From: Laguncularia racemosa
Taxonomy: Eukaryota > Streptophyta > Magnoliopsida > Myrtales > Combretaceae
Assembly (NCBI GenBank): GCA_037954665.1
Contig: JBBMOL010000008.1
Location: 10,323,559-10,387,558 of the forward strand
Length of the DNA stretch: 64,000 nt
Direction: 5' to 3'
Notes under the pieces: model-generated
What the model saw: only the letters and a program-made list of their open reading frames with translations
Databases searched by the model: none
What the model was told of the DNA's origin: nothing
Part shown: one piece after another, positions 32,973 to 42,879 of the stretch
Position numbering within the stretch: the first letter of the stretch is position 1
Layout: the number at the start of each line of letters is the position of its first letter
Position numbers and translations under genes: made by a program

Positions 32973-33263
32973 ACTTTACAGTTTAAGAATATAATAATAG
33001 AACTAAATAATAATTAATTGATTATATTAGTGATTTTAGGAGGATTTAATATTTGGGTATGTATTTTTATTGGTGATATTTTATTATTTACTTGTTTACT
33101 TTAATTAATTATTTAGTTTTGTAGAATAGATAAGAAGAAAAATGTCAATACTAGTAATTGTAGCTCTAGTGGGATCGACACTCGATATTTGTTATTCATT
33201 ATACTATAGTATCAATAGGTGCACTTGTTTATAGGTCTAGGATAGTAAATTAAACCTATATCA
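32973..33263 (+). repeat. Right LTR of the Athila-like element, final segment
   Basis: AT-rich sequence with GTGGGATCGACACTCGATAT and AATAGGTGCACTTG, the usual near-terminal words of Athila LTRs, ending ATATCA. Followed by ACCAT, the copy of the left flank ACCTT. Confidence 0.75.
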
Positions 33264-35608
33264 ACCATCTAGAATAGACATGTTGAATAAGAGGTCTAGG
33301 TGGTGACAGTAGAGGTGAAGGTGGTGGTGATGGTGGCGATAGTGATGTCATAATAGATGTTGGAACATCTAGTGATTGATAGGTGATATGATAGACTAAC
33401 ATATTATTATTCTCCTCCTGTGTTGAAGAAGTAGAATAAGAGGAGAAAAGAAAAGGAATATTTTCTAAAAATGTAATGTAAGGAAACATAAGATACTTGT
33501 TAAGACTAGGACAATAACATTGATCTCCCTTTTGAACCCAAGAGTGACCCAAGAAAACTCATTTGAGCAATTTAGGATCTTGTTTAGTTACTTGAGGATG
33601 AGCATCATGAACAAAGTAGGTATTACCATTTATTTGAGGTTTAATAAGAAATAAAGGTTTGGTAATCAATGAAGGTAGACGAGTTATTAGAAAACAGGTT
33701 GTGGATATCACATTAACCCAAAATTGTTTAGGAACTTGCATTTGAAATAGGAGAGCTCAAGCTATTTCAAAAAGATGCCTACTTTTTCTTTTAACTACTC
33801 TATTTTACAATGGTGTATCCACACATGAGGATTGGTGAAGAATACTATTTTTGAATCATGAAAGTCTAGAAAGAACAAGAAAAGTATTCTTTGGCATTAT
33901 CTCTCCTTACCGAATGTATTGAGATATTAAAGGATGTTTTGATTTTTGCATAAAAGGCAATACAATTAGAAAAGACATCAAAACGATTTTTCATTAAATA
34001 AAGCTAAGTCATGTAGGAGTAATCATCTACAAAAGTAACAAAATATTTGAACCTAGTTTTAGACAAAACAATATAAGGACCCTAAACATCATAATGGATT
34101 AATTCAAAAAAAAAAAAAAAAAAAACTAGCCCTTTTATTAACTGTAGGAACTAAGGACAAATGATGATGCTTAGATAATTTACTAGACTTACAACACAAG
34201 AAAGATACATTATTGAACTAAGAACATAATTTCTTCAACATAGGTAGAAAGGAATGGCTCAACCGGCAATGTGCTTCAAAAGGTGTTAAGATATTGGAAC
34301 AAGCAATAGACCTTTACACCTGAGTATCCAAAACATAGAGACCCCTTGATTCATGTCTTTTACCAATAATTTTCTTCATCATAAGACCTTAAAATAAATA
34401 GTGATTAGGAAAAAAAAGAGATGCAACGATTCAAAGCACGAGTAAGTTTGCTTATAGAAATTAAATTAAAAGAAAACTATAGAAGACTCAAAATAGAGGA
34501 TAGGGAAAGAAAAGGAGTGGGGTTAACAGTGTCAAAATCAAGAACACAGAAAGTAAAACCATTTGCTAAAGTAACATTGGTAGGAGACATGTGCGATTGG
34601 AAAGTGGAGAAGAGATTGGGATTACTTTTCATATAGCTTATGGCATTATAATCAATGACCTATTTGAAAAAAGAGAAAAGGAGACATGTATTTCGTTTAC
34701 CTAACTCGATAGTAGTAATGATAGGATGAGATGAAATCATGGTATTGAGAAAATTTTGCAAATTCATCCACATAGACTGTAATTGTCTTTTTAGAGGACA
34801 AGTTGGGTGTAGCTCCTATAAAGGCAACATGTGCATATTGTTTTCTTTGGTTACAATTATGTAATTCTCTACAGGTGCGCTTTGTATAGCTAACTCATGA
34901 AAATAATAATGCACAACTTCCCTTGGATGTTGAACCCAACTATCATGGCTACTGTTATCTCCTACTCTTCTACTTGTAAAGGAACATCCACCATTCCGAC
35001 TAACAGGTGAACTATTAAAATGAGATGATGGTATAGATACATTATTCTTTATGTGAGGTATCTTGATAGAGGTTTCTTGCAAAGATGAAATTTAAGGATT
35101 GAAGAAAATATAAGATTTAATAGTATCAAACTATGGACCAAAGCCAACAAAAAAAACTCTTTACAACCATCTGCTCCTATTAAGTTTGCTGAATTATAAT
35201 ACCAGTATTAAATGGCAAGAGGACATTACATTCTTCATAAGTCCTTTTGAAGTTCATAAGATAGGTTGTAAGAGATTGATCTTATTATTCAGCATCATAA
35301 AAACTTTTACACACATCATAAACATGAGAAATATTCTCTTTTCTAAAGTGAGTGAAATCTAAATAATCCACTAATTCTTTAACAAATTCATAGTGATCGA
35401 TTAAACTAATTATCTCATCATCAATTGAATTCCAAATCTATAAAAATATTTGGGTATTATCTTGCAGCCATGCATGTCATGTATCATTGCTAGGCGGATT
35501 GTTAATGAAGTTATCATCTTTTCCAATACTTTGCAAATAGACCCAAAAAGTCTTTCTCTAAGCAATATAGCTATCTCCATTAAGTTTATGTTATGTGATT
35601 TTTGACAT
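33264..35608 (-). pseudogene. Ty1/copia gag, protease remnant and integrase
   Basis: Minus strand from ATG 35,608. The gag reads IGKDDNFINNPPSND, NSIDDEIISLIDHYEFVKEL and a TYEECNVLLPF segment: the UBN2-type copia gag. Around 34,350-34,150 is a pre-integrase domain (HESRGLYVLD, then a LSHSFLPMLKKLC segment). The integrase core follows at 34,150-33,740 (FVTFVDDYSYMT; IHSVRRDNAKEYF; a VERK-like segment), then MQVPKQFWVN, LGHSWVQKGDQCYCPSL and the linker to RT, cut at 33,264. Many stops and frameshifts. It continues at 107-1. Confidence 0.82.
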
Positions 35609-35731
35609 TACAAGAATCATATCAACTATAGGCTACTTATCAAAGCAAGCTTATTCTTTAATAATTTTTTGTGCTTTCTAATTTATAAAGATAAAATAGC
35701 ATAATACATGTCATTTGTTTAAACCAATAGA

Positions 35732-36240
35732 ACTCCTTACTTTGATGGCTCTAAATATGCATAATGGAAGCACAAGATTGAGCCTTTCATCCAAGTTACA
35801 GATTGTGAATCATGGAGGATCACTGGCATAGGAGATAAAATGGTTCTAACTAAACTCATAACAACTAAACACTTCAAAGATGCTTATGCAAACTCAAAAG
35901 TAAGACACGTACACTTTTAATTATCATATCTCCCATAGAGTTCAATCATGTTTCCATGTGTACAATAGCAAAAGAAATCTAAGATAAGCTAATAGAAGTC
36001 CATGAAGGAACAACTTTGATCAAAGATTTAAGAATCAATATTTTGGCACAAGAATATGAGCTATTTAAGTTCCAACCAGGGGAGCAAATCAAGGATTTCT
36101 TTGATAGACTTAATTTAACTTTCAATGAACTTAAGACTTTTGGTGTTAACTATTTTAACAAAAATCTTGTGAGAAAAATTTTTAGGGTACTACCAAGATC
36201 ATTTCATAACATTGATGATGTTGCTTATTTAGGACTTTGA
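35732..36240 (+). pseudogene. gag: Ty1/copia gag fragment, second family, plus strand
   Basis: Begins PYFDGSKYA then, after a stop where W is expected, WKHKIEPFIQ, the N-terminal copia gag motif. After frameshifts, 36,016-36,240 is open: LRINILAQEYELFKFQPGEQ, FFDRLNLTFNELKTFG, LVRKIFRVLPRSF. This is the LVRKILRSLP copia gag class, different from the minus-strand gag next to it. No protease or pol follows. The next 260 bp (36,241-36,502) show no clear similarity. Confidence 0.75.
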
Positions 36241-36502
36241 CTTTGGAGACTTAGAGGAAATTGACCATGACTATAAACAAAATTAAGAGAGTTTAGCTTC
36301 ATCTCACTCTTGTAGTTAAAGGACACCCCATGATTGGACTTAGAGGCACTTTCTATTTTAATGCAACCATTTACTACGTACAAGAAATTAATGAAAAATG
36401 GCAGAAGATGCATATGGTGGTATGATGCATCACAACCTACATAATGGGTTAGTATATAAGGGTTACACTAGATCTCATTAACCATTTCCTCAATTGTCTG
36501 CG

Positions 36503-37282
36503 TAATAGGAATCAAAATCTTACAGGACCTATCACCGGGACAAGAGCCAAAGGGTTACAAAACTTGGTAATGAGGGTTTTCTTTTAACAATTTGACCTCA
36601 AAAATATTTTTTTAGTAACTTTTTTTTCTATTACATATTTGTTGTGCATTCCAATAGGTATGCCTATCGGTTTTACAAGACGGTGGATAAACTCGCTAAA
36701 GCTCAGTTTATGGGTTATTCATGGACCTACATAAGTCAAAGAAGAACTGACCTGCAATATGTTCAATTGAAGTGAAAAACCAGTCACTTGAAAATCATTT
36801 GTACTTGTAATTTGTTGATTCAAAACCGGTCACTTGTTGGTTATATTTGTAATTTGTGCTTTTGGGAACCGGCCACTTAAGTGGCATCTTTATAATTTTT
36901 GGTGTATTTTTACCCTAATAGGAGCAAGTATAAATACTTGCTAACTAAGGTTTTTAGGGAGCTTTTGACATTTTGAGAAAAATACACACTTTGTTACCGT
37001 GAGAGACATCTTCTTGCATGCATCTACTCTTATCAATTTCTTTGGAAATTGTGGCGAGTTTGGCTTAAGGATATTGTGAGTCATATCAATCATTCTTAAG
37101 TTGCTTCCAATTATTGCTAGTGTGTCATATCTAGTGTATAATTGGAATTATTTGTTTGTTCTTTTCCTTTGTCACGCCATTTAGGGTTACTATGAATTAG
37201 GGATTCATGCCATTTTGGATTACTATTGTTTAATTAATTCTTCAATTGAATTGTGAATGCGTATTTGGAATCAAGCACATCA
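36503..37282 (+). mobile_element. Solo LTR
   Basis: 780 bp starting TAATAGGAATC (TG decayed to TA) and ending AAGCACATCA. The first part matches the LTR at 37,758. The second part matches the inverse of the solo LTR at 15,614, including the palindrome AGCAAGTATAAATACTTGCT at 36,923-36,942. Flanks CTGCG (36,498-36,502) and CTATG (37,283-37,287) would be a target duplication altered by two transitions. No primer site follows. Confidence 0.7.
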
Positions 37283-37757
37283 CTATGTGGGATGATAATG
37301 TTAGAGGGTGGATGTACTATGCTACATGACCTACCTTAAGCCATGTGAAGGCAAAAACGTGAATAGGTACTTAAAGTGCATCCACATATACAATATACCC
37401 CTCCTTATGTGAATACTCAATTTGATAATGGAGTCTTCCATTACTCCATGATCAAGCTTAATGTTCTAATTTAAAGAAGACTTGTATCTACTCAAAGCGA
37501 TGTTAATGGGAACATGAGTCAAGGGTTAACAAAGTTACTTGACTAAATGTTACTAGTGATGGCTTAGATGGAATCTTAACTAAGTTATAGTTGCTTTATC
37601 ACAATGGTACACCTATCATATGTGTTGGATCTCAGTTCGATGTTGAAGTGTAAAAACAAGTCAAGTATATTCAACAAACATTAAGTTAAACTTGAGTTGC
37701 ATTACAAGAGAAGTAAGGTTACTAATATATAGGTCAATCTGGCATGACAACAACATA
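37283..37757. other. Unassigned AT-rich spacer
   Basis: 475 bp between two LTR insertions. I see no reading frame, repeat or similarity to other parts of the window. Confidence 0.5.
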
Positions 37758-38926
37758 TGATAGGAATCAAAATCCGTCAAAACCTATCATTAGGGCAAGA
37801 GCCAAAGGATTTCAAATTTTGGCAATGAAGGCCCATTTTGAGCACATTCACCTCGGAATTATTTGTTTACTAACCACTTTTCTCTTATTCATGTATTGTA
37901 TATTCCAACAGGCACACTTATCATGCTTTACAGGGCGATGGACAAACTCATTAAAAATCAGCTTGTGGGTTATCCATAGACCGACCTAAACCGGCGATGA
38001 GCTAGGCCGGCGAATCTTGTGGAAGAGCTAGCATGATGAAGACTATTTTTATTTATAATTATTTCTTTGGACTATTTATGTTATAATATTTCTTTTGGGA
38101 CACTTTCATTTGCTTGTAATTATGTTTTTAGGATCGGCTACCCTAAAAGTAGCATAGTTGTAATTTTGTGAACTTTTTGCTTAAGATTTTTGGGAGACTT
38201 TTTTCATAATACACTTCACCTTTTACGTGAGAGAATTAGGGTTCATTCCTTAGTTCAATTGCTCTTATCAATTTCAATCCCAAGAATTGGAATTGTAGTG
38301 AGTGCAACAAGGAGAAATTATGAGTAATATCAATTCCTTTTTGTTGTGTTTCCTTTTCATCACTAGTAAGTTATATCTAGGGTTGGATTTGATGTTTCTT
38401 GGTCAGATTTGATTGCATTTTTAATCAAATTATTATTGCTTAATTGATTGGTTTTTAGCCTTGGTTTTTAACCTTCAATTTTAGCCTCATTTAAATTGTT
38501 GATCAATTTGTTTAGGAAGTGGATCACGGAATTGGATCTTGTTGTTCTTGTGTGTAATTCACTTGGAATTACTTGTGATTATTGTTATATTGGAGGAAAT
38601 TATCATTGTTGAATTGTTAATTGCAACTTTGAGCATTTGGATTTCATTGCATCTCCATTAGGGTTCACGCAAATTCTACTAGTTTGAACCGAGATTGGTT
38701 TAGTGCATTTGAGGTTTATAATTTGCTCCAATTGTATATGCTTAACTCCTAATTTAGGCACATCATAATTTGGTATCAAAGCATCATCATACTTGGAATT
38801 AAGATTGACCACACCATTGTTTAAGAATTGGTTCATAAATAGTGAGGATTTGCGTCATTTGATTACTAGTTTGATTGTCTTTCAAATTGGTTTTGTATAT
38901 GCTTAATCTTGGTTTTAGGCACATCA
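37758..38926 (+). mobile_element. Collapsed LTR element: full 5' LTR, primer site, stub of 3' LTR
   Basis: Perfect 5-bp duplications ACATA (37,753-37,757 and 38,927-38,931) enclose a 1,008-bp LTR (TGATAGGAATC to GGCACATCA, 38,765), a Met-type primer site TGGTATCAAAGC (38,771-38,782), roughly 100 bp of internal sequence, and the last ~45 bp of a second LTR (GTATATGCTTAATC to GGCACATCA). Everything between was deleted. No coding sequence remains. Confidence 0.85.
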
Positions 38927-38931
38927 ACATA

Positions 38932-39214
38932 GCATAGAAGAACTAAGAGAATAAATAGAGTACAAGAACCCATAAGCATTAAAGTGGTTTTTTATATAAG
39001 AGAAAACAAGGACAAGTAACTACATGCCTTGTCCTTAGCCACCTTAAAGCAATATTAGATGAAATAATGAGCATGACACTTACATAGCAATTGTTATGTC
39101 CTAAAGCTTATTGGATAGTCCCTATGGCCTCACTTGCCCCCCTTTTTTTATGTATTACGTTAGTTGGTGGCATTTTTTCTTTGTTTTTTTTTTTTTGTTC
39201 CTTTGATTGCACTT
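38932..39214. other. Spacer next to the inverted 2.4-kb unit
   Basis: No similarity seen except an A/T run (TTTTTTTTTTTTG near 39,185) at the edge of the unit, which on the minus strand reads as a short poly(A) just past the end of homology. Confidence 0.4.
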
Positions 39215-41660
39215 GTGGCATAAAATCTATAAAGGTGTGAGCAAAAACCATGTACTTAGTAAGTAGCAAAAGATAGGCATTATATATATCAAGAAAAAAA
39301 GCAAGTCCTTTAGATTGTATGCAATAACTAACAGTGTCATCTGCATGATGTTTATTAGTGCATCATGAGGCTAAAGAAATTGACCTACCCACTCTAGCTT
39401 AGGTTTTGTGGAGTTGACCACTATGTAAAACACTACTCTACCAAACCCAAGCTTGTGCAATGGAGCCTCATGTGGGTCCTCCTAAAATCTATTAGGACTA
39501 TCCATATGATAGCCTATTTCTTGTACATTGACCTTCTCTCCTATCGCTTAGTTCCTTAGAGGTTAAAAAAAGAATCAAAATTATAATCCTCGTCTAATGG
39601 GCAGTATTTGGTGAGCAAAAATAATGCAAAAAGGATGTAATGGATGTTCGATTATTAAGCCAAATATAATATTAATTCAATTTAGAGGGTGATCAAACAA
39701 TATTGTACTTAGGTGACAATACAAAGGTAGCATTAGGACACAGTAAAATAAGTAGACTTAGCTACCACAAATATCACATTTACACATGCTGCATGAGCAC
39801 ATAGAGTCTATATTACAAACACAAGTAGGTATAATGACTAACAATTCCTTATTAACAAAATAAAGATTGCCATGACGTAGGCCACTTATGTTTTGGGTAA
39901 CTTGGGTGTGCTTTATTCCATTGGTGATTTTTGAAAAATTCCTATAGATAGGTAGAAAGAAATAAGACCATTTCAAAATAGCATTATTCATTTTCTTATT
40001 TATTGTATATTGCTGTCATATAATTATTTCAAATTGGATTATAAGTCAAAAGTTTGTAAATCTTGACAAATGAAAAGTAAGATAAAATGTTTATTACTAG
40101 ATTTTATGTTTGATTAAGTATTATAGTCTATGGTTATCGATAATAGCTTAATAAGGGGATTATAACTGAAAGATTGTCAAAATTGACTCTTTTGATGAAA
40201 TAAATTACTTTAAAATAATGTAAATAACTTATGTTTGAGTAATAATGAAATCTAAAATTTTTCAAAATTTTATTAAAATATTATTATTTTGGCTGTTTTT
40301 AGCAAAAGGAGCTTGAAGTAACCAAATAATTACAAAATATTTTTATCAAGCGGGGACAAAAGTTCAAAAACACTTGAAAAATTATAATATGGAAGTCAAA
40401 ATTAGGCCATAGCCATGTCATATGAATTTTTATATTAAACTAGCAAATTACTATTTATAACATTATAACTAGCTTTAATTATATGAAATGTGGGAGATAT
40501 GTCCTAGAAAAATTACTGAAGTTAAGGGATATTATGAGCAACTTATAGTTTAAGTTTTGTGAAGAAAGGAGACCAAATGATCAAGATGTAAAGAAACCAC
40601 CTTATCGAGCAAACCACCACTACTACTACTACCACAACCCCTCCAAGCTTGTTGACCACCACTAGGGGAGGCGAGAGACTTCTCCTATTATGGTCTTGCC
40701 CTATTTGGTGCTATAAATTTTGGTGTTGGGGGAAAAATGGATCCCAAGCGCTATTTATAGTAGTTTCCACTAATTGTTTAATTTATTTTTTAATGCTATA
40801 GTGGCTAAATTTTTTTGAAAATTTATACACGTATTCCATGCAAATTAAAAGGTGTTTAGTTAAATTTCATAATTTTTGGAAGGTTAAATTTTCATAATTT
40901 TTGGACACCTAGTTGATTTTTTTTATAAATTTTACAAGTGTTTTTAGCAATTAAAAGAAAATTCTGTTTTAAATTCCTAAAAATTTTCAGCTTTTTTTCC
41001 CATTTGGAAGATTTTTCTATGATTTTTACTAAACAATTTCATGCACGGTGACACCTAATTAGTTGGGTTTTTTTTTTTATGGTGTTTTGTGGGATATTTT
41101 GTCAAATAAATGCGTTATACTATATTATTTTATTATTTTTAGAGATAATGTGGGCCTATTTATTTTTTCTAGGTCTTGGAAAGATGAAGCATGGGTCTTC
41201 ATTAATGTCTTTACCTTGTCTTTTTTATATCTACTTATTTATTTTTATAATTTATTAATTATCATTTTACTATTTATTGAAATTTTTTTACTTTTACTAT
41301 AATTTTTTTTTACTTTTATCATAACTTTTTACCTTTAAGGTAAATTTTGAGTTTCAAGCCTTTTTTATTTTGTTTTAACTATTGTTAGTTAAGGTAGGTT
41401 TTCTTAATTTCTAGAGTTCTAAGGGTTTAAGGTTTTTCGACCAATTTTAAGTAATTGAGTGAGATTTTAATTTTTCAAGTTGGGATATGTGGGAAATTCT
41501 TGACCTGACTTTCAATGATTGGCCAAAAATTCTATAGTTTAAGACATGTTATGGTTAGTCTATGGTGAATTTTAAGTGTTACGTTGCTAGATTCTGACGC
41601 AAGTTTAGAGTTAGTTTCTAAGATGTAGTTTCTATACTGGTGGTTTTTACAGCAACAAAT
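39215..41660 (-). repeat. Second, inverted copy of the 2.4-kb unit
   Basis: Reverse-complement relative of 5,285-7,745, colinear over its length. Landmarks on the minus strand: GTAAAAACCACCAGTATAGA at the 5' end, AATTAAGAAAACCTACCTT, TTTATTTTGTTAATAAGGAA, CATGCAGCATGTG, GCACAAG and CACACCTTTATAGATTTTAT at the 3' end. A short conserved translated stretch exists (39,991-39,758 minus, ending CSMCKCDICGS; the first copy gives CSKCECNARGS), but the frame is closed in the first copy. No known domain. Confidence 0.75.
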
Positions 41661-41963
41661 CTAAAATATGCTAGATTTAATATGTTGTGCAACAAAATTT
41701 ACTATCTAAAATAGTCGTGCATAAGAAGGGAACTACATGATTGGTCTAGGAATCATACACCACCATATTTGGCTTTATCTGTATCTTCACTTTCACCTAT
41801 GCTTCTATCAATAAGGCTTAATTTTCTTTTCTTTTTTTTTTTGTATAAATTGTAAAGTAGAAATTGTTTCCTTTTAAATAAAATGAAAATTTGGAATTTG
41901 ATAAAGTATTTGTATTTTTCTATGCATAACAACTTAAAAATATGCACACAATAAAAAAGAAAT
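41661..41963. other. Unassigned AT-rich sequence
   Basis: About 300 bp upstream (in its own orientation) of the inverted unit. Nothing recognisable. Confidence 0.4.
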
Positions 41964-42484
41964 GTTAAATTATACTAACACTACTTAAAAAGTTTTGAAA
42001 TTGTATAAACCTTCTATTTTTCAAAAGTTTTCACTTTGACCCTTTAAAGCAGTTGTGGAACCCATTTTTTTGTATGTGATGGCTTTTTATATGTAATTTT
42101 TACTAACATAGATAACACATGTAATAGATTTAATAAACAAAATTGCTAAAATGTTTAGAATATTAAAAAAAGAAAAATATAGGAAAATTAACCTATAAGA
42201 GGAAAATTAGAAAAAAAAAAAAACATAATGTGGTTATTGCCAACCACCCAATTTTCTTCTAATTTTCTTTCTTTTTTTTAATTTTTCAATTTTTTCTTGT
42301 AGTTTGGTTAATTAAATATATTACATGTATTGTCTACATCAATAGGAAATTACACATAAGTAGCTAAAACATGAAAGAAGTAAGTCCTCTAGTTATTTTA
42401 GAGGGTTTAGGTGTTGACTTTTGGAAAAGTAAAGGGGTCCATGCAATTTCAAAACTTCTTAGGAGGTGTTTGTGTAATTTACCT
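41964..42484. mobile_element. Long foldback MITE, Mutator-like
   Basis: The two halves are inverted copies over nearly their full length. GTTAAATTATACTAACAC at the left pairs with GTGTAATTTACC at the right, AAGTTTTGAAATTG with CAATTTCAAAACTT, ATATGTAATTT with AAATTACACAT, and a central GGAAAATTAGAAA with TTCTAATTTTC. Outer flanks AAAAGAAAT and AAAAAAAAT fit a 9-bp target duplication with one mismatch, although A-rich flanks make this weak. No coding capacity. Ends resemble a widespread dicot MITE class starting GGTAAATTACAC. Confidence 0.75.
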
Positions 42485-42550
42485 AAAAAAAATCTAAAAC
42501 CTCAAAAAATGTTAACTTATTATGACAACTAGGCCCATTCAAGGTACATG

Positions 42551-42641
42551 GGCTACTTAAGCATTACATGCAAATAAATAGGTTATTTAGTCATTACATG
42601 CAAATAAATGGGTAGTATAAGCACAACATGCAAAATTAATG
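42551..42641. repeat. 30-bp tandem repeat, three copies
   Basis: Units start at 42,551, 42,581 and 42,611 and share ACATGCAAATAAATxGG. The third copy is more diverged. Non-coding. Confidence 0.75.
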
Positions 42642-42879
42642 GGCCTATAGATACATTCTACAAGCATAAAGCATGCTAAGCTAAGGCACAAAATGACACT
42701 AGCATGCAAGTGTTTGTATATGTGGAGGCACAAGCGTAATGTATTTAGTACCCTAATCAATACAAGCAGTCCATTCATTTGGCCTTATAAAAATAAAACT
42801 CAACTCCTTAAATCTGATTCTATTGTTTTGAAAAAAAATATAAAAATGGTTAGAAATTTTTTGGGTAAGGTGAGATTTT

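Larger units (their letters stand above)
108..33263 (+). mobile_element. Athila-like LTR element, ORF1 only, heavily invaded
   Basis: The outer element of the left block. Its left LTR begins at 108 (mutated TG) and its right LTR begins TGATAAGTGTTG at 11,612 and ends ATCA at 33,263. Flanks are ACCTT (103-107) and ACCAT (33,264-33,268), a 4-of-5 target duplication within a copia element. With nested insertions removed it is about 8.6 kb. It carries a decayed Athila ORF1 (5,061-10,095), then a GGGGACAATGTACA stretch and a TTTGCTTGAGAACAAGCAAA stretch typical of Athila 3' ends. No RT, RNase H or integrase is visible, so this copy is gag-only. Family assignment rests on ORF1 and the LTR style. 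Confidence 0.75.
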
